Origin: Microcebus murinus
Lineage: Eukaryota > Chordata > Mammalia > Primates > Cheirogaleidae
Assembly (NCBI RefSeq): GCF_040939455.1
Contig: NC_134104.1
Span: forward strand, 138,606,501 to 138,670,500
Length of the DNA: 64,000 nt
Direction: 5' to 3'
Positions 13,092 through 27,029 of the stretch are shown in pieces. A program made the position numbers and the translations under genes. Position 1 is the stretch's first letter. Each line of letters opens with the position of its first letter. Under the pieces are notes generated by a model. It had not been told where the DNA came from, did not search any database, and saw only the letters and a program-made list of their open reading frames with translations.

Positions 13092-15609
13092 CTCGCAAAA
13101 CCTATCCAACTGTTACAATGACAAGAAACAACACGTCTTCTCTTTGATCTTATCTAGTCAGCACCAATGTCTGACATTTTGGTTCTAAATAATTATGATA
13201 AATGACTTGAATAGAAGTGACAATGTTTCCTAAGAATTCCTAAAGCTATACAGGCATTGAGAAAATATCCCCATACAGAGAAAGTTAAACCCTATACCAT
13301 AAAACCAATATCAAACTCTAAAACACACTTATGACTGGCTCCATGACGTGAACCTCACCACCAATCATGGGTGAGTCATTTCCTCAATTCCAATCTTTCT
13401 AAACAAAAGAGACAATTGAAGTATTCTACTTCCCTGGAGATATTCCCCTTGGATTTCAATTGAACCCTTTAAGTGAAGGGGCCCTATAACTTTCAAAACT
13501 AGGGAATGAAACCTATTAGAGTAGCTAACTCTCTAACGCTTGATGTTGCTACCTCACAGGCAAAAACAATCTTTTTCTTGTTATATATAAATTCTTTGTT
13601 CTCACAAGCTCTGAAAACAGCTATGTATTTCATTGCATTTCACTACATCTCTGGCAAGTTGGATATTGAAAAGGCACAAAGGTTCTGACAGTACTCTAAA
13701 TGAATGCATCGGTATTTCTGTAAGTGGATGTCGAGGGTTTAATCTGCACCAGGGTGCTGTCTAAAACTGGTAATAAAACAGAGGAATAATATGTCAAGAT
13801 AAGATCCAAAGGACATATAATAGTGACATGTGCTACTCCATGACAAGAGCATAATGAAATGTACTGGGAAGAGAGTAGCCATCTAAAAAAGAAGCCATGG
13901 ACTTCTGACAACTGCTATGGAACTAGAAATGGGGAAGTTAACAACCCATCTTTCTTGTTCCTTTTCAGTTTCTGGACCAGGTTTAAAAAGCAGCAATCGA
14001 TTTGTAAGTTGTCACAGCAAGAGATGGAAGATGTTTATAGAAGACACAATTTAGGCTCTTTGCCAGTTCACAACGACCCTTTACTTCCCTTCTAACCCAT
14101 GGGAATGGGCACAGTGAACCATTCCCCCACTCTGACCCCCTGGTCCCAGCCAATTGGACCAGAGATGGAGAAGACTGGAAATTTGGAATTAACACTGAGA
14201 GATTCTAATTTAGCCAGTGCTGGTCTCTAGGGCAGAGATGTAAACATCATACTCCGAGGTGACACATTTTGCTTGTCACATGAACTTAACAGCAAATATA
14301 ATCGTTACATGTTTCAAAATTATGTCACCTTGGATGTGTAAAAATGACATTGTATTTTTCTTTAACTAAAAAACATTTCTGATTTGGAGCCATCATTATT
14401 TCTAATGTATAATATTTGCTCTTATTACTTCTAGAAAAACTCAAATTGAGTGATTTCTCAGACCATTCAGACACGAACCATGGCTGATCTAGATTTTTCC
14501 TCTAAGAGATTTTTTTTCTCCTCTTGCTGTCTATTTAATATTATTGTGAATTTCACAAATGCCATTGAGGAGGCTTACTAGTTAAAATATAAACTGTCCC
14601 ATTAAATTTGATTTCATATAAATTCACAAAAAAATGCTAGTGTGTGTTAAATGCAATATTTAGTATATTCTTACACTAAAATAGTTTATGCTGTTTACTT
14701 GAAATTCAAATTTAACAGGGCCTCCTATATTTTTATTTGCTGGATCTGGCAACTCCACACTGGGAAGTAAGATCTGCTTCTCCAGTGTGGTCACTGCTGT
14801 CTTATGCTGATCACCTGCTCCATCCCTCACTCGTCCCAAGATGATTTTTCCATCCTCTTGCTTATCTCTTGAGATCTGCCATGGCCTCTGACTGTCAGAT
14901 CATATGAGTTGTGCACCTTGACTTTTGCTCCTATTTCCAGACTCCTTTGTGTCTTCTTGTTCATTTTCAGTCACTTTTGGATGACCTCCACCACCAGCCA
15001 GTCTGTAGCTGGCAGGAATGGGGGCTATTTCAGGTATTTCCATGCCTAGATATACCCCCTAACAGCTTAGTTTCTACTTTACCATATTGACATGAGAGAT
15101 GGAGTAGGAGGCTTCCCAGCACTCTGACTCTCAGCTAGAGCTTGAGTCAAGAGAAGAAGGAGACTATGTAGCCCTACTCTTCGAGGGAGTTTCTATTCTT
15201 TCTTGATCAGCTAGGTTTGTACATTCATACTTAACGCTTGCTTTGTCTTCAGACACTCTCCACCCCTCCACAACTCTGAAGACTGTTTATCTACGTGGGA
15301 AAGGGAGTATGAACAGAAAATGATTTGTGGAAGATAAGATATCCTCTCAAGAGTAGCTTTGGAATTTAAAATGTAAAAATTTGTCACTTTTGATCTCTGG
15401 TTTCCTTCTGATCGTTATCTGACTACAGTAAAACAAACCAGAATTTCATTTTCGTGACATAATTAAGCTCTTGAAAGATTTAAATCTCTTTGCTCAAAGA
15501 AGAAATCAGTGCCGTTATTACAGATTAATTGGAAAATGATTTAAATGAGAGCACTCCACAACAAAACTTATGCAGCTGAGCACAAACTACCCTCAAATGT
15601 AAAAAAAAA
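13090..15609. other. Non-coding intronic DNA
   Basis: No gene recognised. 14630-14755 (cttgaaattcaaatttaac...ggatctggcaact) resembles a common old mammalian repeat whose family I cannot name. Confidence 0.45.
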
Positions 15610-17345
15610 AAAAAAAAATTCCTATAGAACCGAAATATAAAGAAAGCAGAGAAAACGAAGAAAAATTGAGTAAATTTAATAAGGGCATGAACTGAAAAAT
15701 AAATACAAGAAATGATTCCTCATGAAGAGAAAAAGATAAGCTAACTAAATCAGGAAAAAATAGAAAACAAATTTAAAAATTAAGATTTCAGGCAGGGACA
15801 TAAGACAAAAATGAGATAAAAGTGACAAGGAAATGGCATGTAATATGCTAATATACTTGAAAATCTTAGTTAAATACATGGAATATTTGAGAGAATATGT
15901 AATTAAAAGTGACTCCAGCAGAATAGGAAATTCTTAATAGTTCAATAAAATGTGAAAAATGAACACGTAATAAAAATATTATCTCCCCTTAAATTTCTCA
16001 GCAAGAAAATTTTATGATTAAATTTCCTGAGTATTTCCAAAAACTGATGACTCCTATGCTATAGTAATTATTTTAAAACAAAGAAGACATTTTAAAACTA
16101 GAACTCAAAATACAATCCAACTAAGATAAAACACATAAGCACAAATAGTAGATCAATCATACCTAGAGAGAGGCAGAAATTTAAATATTCACATCTGTCA
16201 ATATATTAAAACAAAATTTACTGCAATAAAGTGAGGTTAATCAGTAGTGAAGAAAATCTATTAACATATATTTAACTTTCTTCAAGAAGGAAAATGATAG
16301 AATCACCTTATTATATAATAGAAGGGAATATTGTAAAATTCAATACTCATTCTGAGATAATTTCTCAAGAGGATTTATAAAGAATGTATGCCTTCAGGCA
16401 ACTCCAATAAACTCACAAAGACAAGAATGTTTTCTATTTACTATTATTACTGAACATAGTTTTGGAAATTCTATCAGTACATTATAATTGATATAAAGCT
16501 AAGATATTAGAAAGAAAACAAAATAACAATTTATCCTGATATAATTATATTCCTAGAAAATGCAAGAGAATAGCTTTAAATCTCTCAGAACTCATAAGAA
16601 ATTGGTAGTTAAATATAAGTAAGTACTTTAAAAGGTTTCCTCTATACCAGCATTAGCAGTTAGAAGGTTTTAAAATTTAAAAAAATATCCACTGTACATA
16701 ATGATACTAACAAATATAAACACTTATAAATAACTCTAGCAAAATATATACAGGTCCTCTGAGAAAAACCATTGAAACTCTGTGGAACTGAAACATACCT
16801 ACAGGTAAAATGATGTCTGTGGCTGTTTCTTTCTTTTCTTTTAGTTATATAGGGAAGAGAAGGAAGGGGTAGATATGAAACTGGATCGACCATGACTTGA
16901 TTTTTATTGAAGGCAAGTGATGGGTTCATGGGAGTTCATCTCTGCTTTTGTATATGTTTGAAATTTCCCATAACAAAAAGTTAAAAAGAAGCTTTGTATG
17001 AAATAAAAGAGCTCTGAATAAATGTTCCCAGATGGAAAGCCGGAAATAATACAAAGATGTTAAATCTTCTTAAGTTAATTCATAGGTTTAATACAACCCT
17101 AAGCAAAAATCTCAGTGTCAGTTTTTTAAACTTTAAAAAAAAAGTTTTCAAAAACTGTTCATAAGAGTAAACAGATGAGAACAAACCATTTTGTAAGAGT
17201 GAAGAATTATCCTGCTAGATGAAACATATTCTGAAGCTATGATATTAATAATTACAGCAATGTGGACTTGAAAAAATAATTAACAGCAGTTCAATCCAAT
17301 GAATGACGTTATTAATATTTTAGAAATGGAACATCAAGTTAGATC
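15610..17345 (+). mobile_element. Old L1 (L1M) ORF2-region remnant
   Basis: Heavily mutated L1 reading on the plus strand. It includes ttcaatactcattctgagat, gaacatagttttggaaattc and a later tatgatattaataattacagc segment, in the order of L1 ORF2. All frames are broken. A separate L1 3'-end-like piece (tatgtttgaaatttcccata) lies at 16800-16990. Confidence 0.65.
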
Positions 17346-18209
17346 CTGCCTTACTGAATCTTCTGACCCTTAATTAACATTCCACTACTTTTTATATTCC
17401 AGTTTATGCACTATTAGAATTTTGAAATTCCTTACGTTTTTTTAAAAAAATTGTTTTCACTTCAGACTATTTCATGTCTCCTCTAGTTGATATATAGGTT
17501 TTGTGCAATGTCAGGTCTCATCTGGTGCATCTAATGGGATGACTTGCTCACATGAAAGTCTATTTTCACTTGGCAACTTTTCTCTATAGATGAATAGTTA
17601 ATGTGTGTCAAGAAAAGATGAAAAAATTCCACACAAAAAATAGATAGCTAGATGAGATTTCCAAGTACCAATATCTCCTAATTGAAGAAGACAGGTTTAA
17701 GTTCCGTCTTTTCAACAAGATCATGGATAACCTGAACAGTTGTGGTTGTAAGAGGTGTCTGGATGACAATTGTGGTAGGGGAAGGGGTATTGTAAATTTT
17801 TCAACAGAAGAAAGGTTTCTAAAACATACACAGACTTTCATACAATGCACACTGCTGAGCTGGACTCAGGGTGCTGGATTGGCTGCTGCCATGGTAATGG
17901 TGGCCATGGTTAAACAGATATTCTTAAGATTCTATAATCCCAAGTAGCCTCTGTTTCTTAGATCACAAGAAGGGGTAGGAGTGGGTAAAGAAAGCAAGAT
18001 GCTGGTTATAGAAGCAAAATACATATCAATATATTAATATACATCTATCAAGAAAATTTTAAATGACAACATTGGCTGGAAGATTACATGTAGTTGTTAT
18101 GTTCTTCATTACACTTGACTCTATTTGCTATTGTTATCACTTATTACTTTTTAAATATGGAAAAATACCAATATCTGATATTTTAAAGATCACCTCTGCT
18201 ACAACTAAG
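17346..18209. other. Non-coding intronic DNA
   Basis: No recognised gene or repeat. Confidence 0.5.
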
Positions 18210-18425
18210 TTTTATTGACCAGCCTCTTCAGCAATGTTATCTGATCTACATTCCCCAAACACCTGCTTTTCACTCTATTATATAACAATTATATATTAAT
18301 TGTTTGCTTAAAATCTGTTTCCCCTATTAGCCTTTGAGCTAACTTAGGGGAAAGATCATGCTTTATTCATTCAACACATAGTAGACTCTACATATATGCA
18401 GGTTGAATGAAAGGATGAATAAATT
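18210..18425 (+). repeat. L2 LINE 3' end
   Basis: Ends in a tttgagct..., caacacatagtagactc..., ttgaatgaaaggatgaat series, typical of the L2 tail. Confidence 0.55.
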
Positions 18426-18429
18426 AACA

Positions 18430-20330
18430 AATACTTATCCTCACTGGCAGTACTGACAGCATCTGATTATTAAAAATCCAAAGCCCAGCACATATTGATT
18501 CTATTAATAAAGGTCTAGATGAATTGAAAGCCCTCCCATGGAAGACAATAAAAAATGCTGGAACAAACAAAATATAAAAATTACACCTAATGAAAAGCAC
18601 AGCAGACCTACACAAGACAAGGATAAACTACTAGAAGGTACAAGGAGAGAAATGGAGTTCAAGAAGGTAAACTATAGATGTTTCTACCCCAGGACATTTT
18701 CAGGCCCTGGGGAGGACAGTCAAGACAAGAACCAGAAAGATGAGAGGTGGGAAAGCTAGGATTGAGGTCCCATGGTCCCCAAGTATAGGGACCTGGAGTA
18801 TCATTTCTTCTCACCAGAAGATATCCTAGGGGCTTCAGGGAATAGAGTTCAATGGTGTTATGGTCAAGGCTAGTAAAGCAATCCATTCTCTTGTTTGGGA
18901 CCCAAAGGTCTCTACCCTGAAATGGAGATACAGGTTATACCCTGGAGAGGTAGAACAATTTCAAACATTGATTATGAACTGCTAAGTCCCTCAGATACCC
19001 AGAAGAATGAAGATAAAACCTTGCATGAAGAAAGATAACTTCACCTCAGGTTGTCTCAAATTATCCTTAATGGTAAATTTTCAAATAAGATATTCAGTAA
19101 AACATTAAAGATTATAAGTATCTTTCTAGACAATATGAGAGCCAGGAATCACAAGCCCAAAAACAATAGTAAGAGCAGGAAAAGGAATCTAAATATTGAA
19201 GTTAACAGAGGCAGATTATAAATCTTATGTTTATAGTGTTTAGGGAGATAAAAGCTAATCTTAAAAATGTCAACAAGAACCTAGAGACATTCCACAGATG
19301 AGAAAGAATCCATTAGATTCTTCCAAGTATAAAATTGGAAAGACATTAACAAAATAAGAACTCAAGGGATGGAGTTAACAGCAGATTAGATAGAGCTAAA
19401 GAGAAAATTAGTGAATTTCAAAATGTGTCAGAAGAAATTGTACACAATGACACATAGAAAGAAAAAGTTATAGAACATACGAAATACAGAGTAAGAGGAA
19501 AAAGACAAGAAGAATGTCTAATACACATTGAATTGGAGTGCCAGGAAAAGAGATAAATGGAAGCAGAGGCAATAATTAAACAAATATTTTCAAAATATGA
19601 AGCATATAAATCCACAGACTTAAGAAGCCCAGTGAAGCTAAAGCTAGGCAAATTAGACAAAATGCATATTTAGAACATGGTAGTCAAACAGCAGAATGTT
19701 AAAGAAAGCTTGAAAATTGTAAAAGAAGCCAGAGAGCAAAAGTTATTTTACCATCAAAGTGACAGTTAAATAGCAAACATTTTAACACATTAACTGCCAT
19801 GTGAGTTGTAGTTAATTCATGCTAGTTTTGAGCATGTTTGAGCTAGTTTTGACCTCGTGAAGCAACACCCTACAGTTGGTTCATGAAAATCTTACTTGTT
19901 GATGCTATTATTACAGTTAATATTGACAATTTAATCCTAAAAATGTGGATTGCATTGCCTATAGCTCATGCACAGAAAATAGTAAAAAATAACAAATTAA
20001 AAAGGATTGTTTTGTTTTAATAAAATACCATGACCCCAGGGAAAAACAATATTTTTTTCTAGTGTGGCAGTCAATGTGTTAAACACAACACCAAAAACCA
20101 AAATAATTAAATAAATATTAATAATAAAATCTTTAAAAATTTAAAATGAAAAAAGAAATATATCATCAAAGCACTGAAAGAATATTACTGACATTATTTT
20201 TTTCTCTGGAGAAAAAAAAGACATTTTCAAAGAGGCAAAATCTAACAGTTTATGCTCCCATTTCACCCACTAAGAAATTCCTAAATATGGTCTTTAGGAA
20301 GGAAAATGATTTCAGATGGAACTTTAGAGC
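18430..20330 (+). mobile_element. HAL1/L1-like ORF1 remnant, split by a DNA transposon
   Basis: A-rich sense text resembling HAL1/L1 ORF1 (gaaacaaa, agccagagagcaaaag, acattttcaaagaggcaaaat). A 293-bp element at 19786-20078 interrupts it. No intact frame. Confidence 0.55.
19782..20082. mobile_element. piggyBac-like non-autonomous element (TTAA target)
   Basis: TTAA lies at 19782-19785 and 20079-20082. The element is 19786-20078. Left end cacattaactgccatgtg; right end, read inward on the other strand, cacattgactgccacact. The first 14 bases match with one mismatch. TTAA duplication is diagnostic of the piggyBac superfamily. There is no transposase frame. Family name not assigned; similar elements are known in mouse lemur. 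Confidence 0.85.
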
Positions 20331-20334
20331 TATA

Positions 20335-20850
20335 CTAAGCAACAATGATATGTGCATTAAAATGTTCATAGCACATTTTCGTAAAAGCCAAAAATTGGAA
20401 TAACTTGAATGCCCACCAACAATAGAATGGAAAAATTGTGATATATTTATATGAAATAGTATAAAAGAGTAAAAATAAATAATCATCAGATTTTGCCACA
20501 GCATGGTAAATCTTAAAGACACAGAATAAGCTTGAAAACAACAAATAAAGTCCAAACACAAGAAAATACATGCTATGTAATAATACCATTTATATAAAAT
20601 TCAAAAAGGGAAAATAAATTATATTATTTGGGAATGTGTAACTATAGAACAAAACTAATAAGAAATGCAAGAAATTCAATATCAGGAAAGAGCACATGGA
20701 GTATTTCTGGGTTTCTGGCTCTTTTCAGTTTTAATCTGTGTGGAAATGACCTTCTTATTCATGTTATAAAAATTAAGCTGTTCATTTTCATTTTATGCAT
20801 ACTTTCATATCAATCTTATATTTAATAATAATTTTTAATTTTAAATAAAG
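20335..20850 (+). mobile_element. L1M 3' ORF2/3' UTR fragment
   Basis: Sense L1 text (aattggaataacttgaatgc ccaccaacaatag, then atgctatgtaataataccat) and an AT-rich tail. Confidence 0.65.
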
Positions 20851-21535
20851 GCCAACAATTTCAAAATGCCTATGAAGCCTTCAGAATGAACTACTAGGGA
20901 ATATATTGAGTTCTTTTTGCAATTAACAGAACTCTCTAAATTATGATTTTCCATCAATATTATAATGACCTAAAAGCAAGTATGTTTGCTGGATGAGGAT
21001 GCATGCATATGTGCTTATTTGCATAAATTATATGCAACTTAATACTTGGAAGCAAGAGATTCAAGACCAGGGTACTACTTTTATTTTCTGATATTGCTTC
21101 TGTAGGCATTGAGATCCTTACATAAAGATAAGGTTGCTATTTTATAGAGTTTTTGTTTTTCTACTCAGATCACAATTAATGTCTTTATTATACACCACCA
21201 ACAATTTCTGTACAAATTAGTATTTAAGTACAATTACTAAAAATCTATATGAGATAAATTTACATTTACCACTTCTGGGTTATTTACAAAATTAGAACAC
21301 TTCTTTTATTCACACGTGCTTGTGTTGAACACTTTGAATCACCATGGAAGAAAAAAATCCAGAAAAAAATGGACTCCCTGAAATTCTTTTGCCTTGAAAC
21401 AAAAAGGCTAGAAACCCTAATTAGGAGTAGCAGCAGGTATGCCTTTAGAAATCTTCCTTGGAAAACAACCAATATGACAAGTAGAATTGTACAAAGAAAA
21501 ACAAATGGAATGATATACTACAAGAAGTTAAAAGA
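20851..21535. other. Non-coding intronic DNA
   Basis: AT-rich. Nothing recognised. Confidence 0.5.
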
Positions 21536-21874
<339 letters not shown>

Positions 21875-22465
21875 GAAGGGCTTGTTGCCATGAGTTAATA
21901 GTAAAATAAATGGAGGGAAAAAGGCAGATGCTTGGAATCCTTTAAAAATGCTAAAACCAAATTTTAGCCTACCCACTAAGACAGGTGTAGCACACTAATT
22001 ATGGCATAATTTTTTTCATTACATTCATTCCAGGTTTCTTTTTATGCCCTTACCCTTATGTTTCTTTTATTTTAGATTTTAATTTATATAATCTTCCTAT
22101 ATTATGGGACCCTAATCAGTTTTGTTACAGGGTGGAGTGTAAAAAATTCAGTCTGTAAATAGAATCCTCTCTCTGGGATATTTTTCAACTGCTGGATTTT
22201 GTCAAATCAAAGGATGACAAAAGGACACAAAGGTAGAATTTCATTTTTTTTTCTTTTTGGTCATTTCTTGGGAAATCTGAAGTCTTCTGCGATGACTGGC
22301 AGAGAAGCAAAAGCTGAAGTTTTATACTGAAATGGGCTGACTGCCAAGATGCGTGAATTATTTCCCTGGAAGGGCATTACAGAGATTCTCACACCCTCAG
22401 GGTTCTCCAGAAACAGGCAGAAAATATAAAACCCAATAGTGGGCAGAAACCTAACTCATCTGAGC
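21875..22465. other. Non-coding intronic DNA
   Basis: No recognised gene or repeat. Its 3' part may belong to the CR1/L3 element that follows. Confidence 0.45.
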
Positions 22466-22905
22466 CAAACTGATGAAATAAATGTAGTTTAATCAGTAGG
22501 ACCAGGTGGCAGTCACCCAAGGGTTTTGAAGGAACTCAAGGATGAAATTGGGAAACGGTTGGCCAAGAGGCTGGATCCAACGTTACTAAGAGCCATTGCC
22601 AGCAAAGTGGCAGATTGTGAATGTCACTCTGTTCATTAGAAGGGGTCAAGAGAGGACCCAGGGAACCTTAGAAAAGCAAGTATGTCTTCCGCTTGTCCAG
22701 TCTCCAATAAAGAAGAGCATCGTTAGACACTAAAACAAAAATAACTTCCTAGGGGAAAGACAATATGGTTTCTGAAAAAGGAAAGCATGAGTCACTGATT
22801 TATTATTGGTCTCTGAGGCATGTAGATAAAAGGCCAAATGTTGGCACAGCCTAGAGTAAAGATTTTTTAAGTGCCAGCATGAGATGGGATGCAAGGAGGT
22901 AATGG
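22466..22905 (+). mobile_element. CR1/L3 LINE reverse transcriptase fossil
   Basis: Text such as caggtggcagtcacccaagg, gaaggaactcaaggatgaaa, ggggaaagacaatatggttt and gcatgagtcactgattt follows the order of the L3/CR1 reverse transcriptase coding region. Frames are broken. Confidence 0.65.
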
Positions 22906-23094
22906 ATGTATTAAACCATATGGATAACACAAACAATAATTTCCATACCCTATAAAAAAAAATCCCTGTGTACTGGCAAGAAGGGATATTCCTTGAGACT
23001 TGAAAAATTGGGATGCATGATAAAGGACATATTACTTCCCACTGTGGGTAGCAAACTTAAAACATATTACCATTTGGTGGTATTGGAAGGAGAT

Positions 23095-23230
23095 ACAAAT
23101 TTAGTTACTTCAGGAAACAGTTTTTGAGTGCCAGAGTTTGTACTCAGTAGTGGGACTATAGTGTGAATAAGAAAATTCTGTTCCCAAGTAGCTCACAGTC
23201 TACCACATAGATGATTCCAAGAACCATGGA
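23095..23230 (-). repeat. L2 LINE 3' fragment, antisense
   Basis: Antisense L2 end-like: gtttttgagtgccagagtt, tcccaagtagctcacagtct. Confidence 0.5.
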
Positions 23231-24589
23231 ATGGGCTCTGAGGATGGCCTGCTCCAGCCCTACGTTAGGACCTGTGCACATTTACAACCAGATGGTAACT
23301 ATGAATAATAATGCAAATCAGGTGGTACCACCATGATTACGTCACAACACATCTCTTAGAGCTATAGTCAGCAATAGAATTAATATGCTAGGCCGTATGG
23401 AGCACAGATGTAAAACAAAGTACAGATTCCCTTGTTAAAATTAATTGCAATGGTATAATAATACCAGCAAATAAATCCTAAAACCCAACTCTATTGGTTT
23501 GTTTGATAGGGAAAGATATAATAGATTTTGAACATGTGAGATTTTATTAACACCATTATTATATTCCTTTACCCCATACAGAAGGAAAGCAGAAATGATA
23601 GAAGTGTTATTACTGGTGACATCATTTTTTTAGATGTCATGCACCCACATATACACAAAATTTCCAAGAGCATCGTGAAAGTTACCTGTTGCTTGTTATA
23701 ATTTTAGAAGCACAAGAATTAAAAAAAGAAAAGGGCTACTTACTAATCATGCATGTAATGATTTCTGCCAGTATGATATAGTTCTCAGCTTTACTCAAAG
23801 GTCTGGGAAGAATTTTCTCAGCTCAAGCAAGAACACTCAAGATATAGAGAATGGTTTTGGTAGCACCAAGCACAAGAGATTGATATCTCTCCTACAAGTC
23901 AAATGCTTCCCTTTTCCAATCAGTTTTAAACATCTACCTTCACCTTTTTCTGCTACATTAGGTAGGAGGCTGTCATTCTAAAGAAATTTATAATGTACAT
24001 GTAGAGAGAAAGTGTGAGTGTTCTCCGGCATGAAAGAAAAAGATTTCTTGGATAATCAGATTGTTCAGTATTTTCATACCACCTAATGGCACTTCCATGG
24101 GAACTCTATGAAGAAAAGCAACGACTGAAAAAGAAATCCTCACAGAAGCATTTGTTCAAGTTTGTCTGATTAAAAATATATATATATTTTCTCTTCTTTT
24201 CTTGCACAGTTTTTTAAATGGCATGTAACAGTTATTATTTGCAGTATCAATTATCATTCAGATTAGGCACGAAGATAGGGCTGAGAAGTGACTCATTTCT
24301 CAGGTGTAGCATTCCAGGAAAAATTCTTTGCTTCCTCCTGTGGGAACCACAGTGGGAAATGGCACTAGGCTCCTTTTTCTTTTCTTTTCTTTTTTATTTA
24401 TTTTTTTTTGCATCACAGCGTGTGGCCCATAGCACATCCTCAATGACTACATATTGAATGAATATCCTACTCCTCTTCTTCCTGCTACTCCTCTTAAAGA
24501 AGAATTGGGTCTACATCCTGAGCTTCCTCTACAATAAACATAAAAAGAAAAAAACTGCAAGTTTATTTCCAAGGCCTCACATTTAAAAC
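23231..24589. other. Non-coding intronic DNA
   Basis: Contains a T-rich run near 24375-24410. No gene or repeat recognised with confidence. Confidence 0.5.
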
Positions 24590-24773
24590 CTAGGTAGCCT
24601 GAAATTGCATGTCAATAACCCAAGCCAAAGAAGATCCCTGAGAAAGAGGTATAAAATATCAATAGGTAAAATTAGAGGGAAAATGTTTGCATCTATGTTT
24701 GTAAGTGTACAAATGTATTGCCTATCAAATTGAAGAAACTAAATATCCCTGTGATATCAAAGGCTAAAACACA

Positions 24774-24816
<43 letters not shown>

Positions 24817-25345
24817 TCATACTCTGCTAGTAAGAACGTAAGCAATTTTTTGAAGAAAAATTAGGAAACCAGTAGAAAGCTAGCCATAAATCTTCCACTT
24901 CTGGGGATTTATCCTAAAGGAAGACTAAAAGATGGGCACAAAATTTAGCCTCAAAGATGGCAATGAAATTTGTAAAAGCCAAAAATTAAAATCATCTAAT
25001 CGGCCAGTAATAAGGGGTTAGCCAAATTAATTATACTGTATCACAAAGACAGGATACTATGCAGCTATCAAAAATTGTATTGAATGCATATTGATGTGAA
25101 ACACTGTTCACAATTTCGTTAAATAGAAAATACATGCCAAAAGCAAAATGTGCTACCAATTTTGTAGATTAGGTATGGTGCATATATATACATTTAAATG
25201 TATGTATGCATAGGGAAATATATAAAAGGCCAAGTGTTACTATTCTATGTTCCTTTTTCTTCATTATCTGAATTTTATGATTCATTGATGATAATATGAA
25301 TTACTTCTGAAATAAAAATATAAAAATGGACACAATTTTTTAAAA
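24590..25345 (+). mobile_element. L1M fragment with an internal AC repeat
   Basis: Sense L1 order: ttctggggatttatcctaaa, tatgcagctatcaaaaattg, then a 3' UTR-like tail. The (AC)n run at 24776-24814 lies inside it. Confidence 0.6.
24776..24814. repeat. (AC)n microsatellite
   Basis: About 19 units, nearly pure. Confidence 0.95.
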
Positions 25346-26289
25346 ACCACAGTGTCAACACAATTTTCTCTATTTCACTTGACTTCTTTGTAGCTGTTAG
25401 GTTCAACAGGAAGGCTTTGCAAGTTGAAATGAAATGATAATGGTAGGTATAAATAGAAAGGAATAATCTATAGTCGAAAAGCCTTCTGATAAGCATGTTT
25501 CATGTTCTCATGTATCTGTCAGGTTTTTTTTTTTTAACTAAAACAATCCTTTTAATAAACACTAAAAATTATAAAACTAATGCTGGATTTTTCTCTATGC
25601 AACTGATTCTTAGAATATAATGCCCTATATTTTAGATCAAAGCATCAAAACTGTCTTTGATCCAAAACAGCCATGTAGATCCAGCATTTACATTTACATC
25701 TGAAGTCAACCTATTTATAATTACAGATTTTTTAATTTCTGATTTTCTTTTTATCCCTATGATGCAAAGAGGGTAGTACAACTACCCTTGTAGTTAACTA
25801 CCCTTGATGATAGTAGGATTTCCAGAGCAATAGCTATACTTTGTTTCTGAAGCAGTCCTCTTTACTAATATAGGAAATAAAAAAATGGAAACACTACCAG
25901 CCAATCAGAAAAACATCATTGTGAATGTCAGGGCTTTCAAGGTACAAATTAGGGAATTCGTTTTCCCTTAACAGCAGTAATATTTATTAAATAATTTGTT
26001 TTCTTTTAACTAGAGTTATCCTCTTACATCAACAGGAGATGTTAGTCCAAATTAAAATCACTATTCATCAATTACTGTCTTAATACAAGCCCTGTATTAG
26101 GCAATAGAGTTCAAGCATAATTTTAATCATTGTGGCAAATTTAATCATAATTTTATCTCATTTGGGGCAAGGGAAAAATTGAAAACTCTTAGTTATTGCT
26201 GACATGAAGGCAGATATTTCTGAGGACTTTTAATGTATTTAGTCAATCACTAAGTTTTCAAATGCATATTCGTCTTTTTTTTTTCCTTT
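25346..26289. other. Non-coding intronic DNA
   Basis: AT-rich. Nothing recognised. A short local repeat of actacccttg lies near 25780. Confidence 0.5.
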
Positions 26290-26565
26290 TTCAATGAATA
26301 CTTGGCTAGGGACTGGGGACAAAATGGTGAATATAATGACATAGTCTTTCTCTTCATGCAGTTTACATTCTAGTGTGTGGGGGGAATGATGTTACGTGAG
26401 AAATTACAATTATAATTACTGTAACTATAAACATTTTGAAGGAGGGGAACAGTCTGAGAAAGAATAATGAGGAGGTGCCAGTTAGTTACCTTGGTAAGTC
26501 TGGAGGCTCTTCCTTGAGAATGTGACATTTAAGCTGTCACATGAAGAATGAGAGCTATTCACACT
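26290..26565 (-). repeat. L2 LINE, antisense
   Basis: Antisense L2-like: ggctagggactggggacaaa, catgcagtttacattctagt, gtgacatttaagctgtcacatg. Confidence 0.65.
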
Positions 26566-26570
26566 CCTCA

Positions 26571-27016
26571 TGTTCTGTGGGGCTCAGAAAACACTATCCC
26601 CAAATATGGCACCTTGGAGGTCATTCTCTGACCTTCTTTCACCTTCCTACCCTGACACTTGGCCACAAAAAAATTCTCTGACCTACCTCCCCTAAAATCA
26701 CATCATACGATCTTCATTCCAGAGGGGTTGCCCTATACCCAGAGGCCGAGAAGAAGGTGAACAAACAGGCCTTGTGGAGCACCCCCATAGCTTATTATCA
26801 TTAGAGGAGACCCCTTTGGCCTTCAATCACACTTCTGCACAACCATCCATAAAAATACAGTTTTCTTGGGTCTTGGAGTCTACATTTTTGAAAGTTCCCA
26901 TGTCATATGAAACTTTGGTTAAATAGGTTTGTTATGCTTTTCTCTTGTTAATCTGTCTTTTGATATAATAATGTTAGCTTGTGATGGGTCAAAATAGACT
27001 ACTTTTTTCCCCTACA
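26571..27016 (+). mobile_element. Probable old solo LTR
   Basis: Starts tgttctgtggggctcagaaa and ends cttgttaatctgtcttttg ... cccctaca, a pattern common to old mammalian LTRs with TG..CA ends. No coding interior. Clear target duplication not found. Confidence 0.5.
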
Positions 27017-27029
27017 TGCTCCCTTCTCA

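Noticed and set aside
12874..13098. Arg-Glu repeat frame
   Set aside because: Translation of a (TC)n microsatellite, not a protein. The same holds for frames at 62764-63063.
22466..22905. Functional reverse transcriptase gene
   Set aside because: The CR1/L3 text is broken by stops and frameshifts and no long frame remains.
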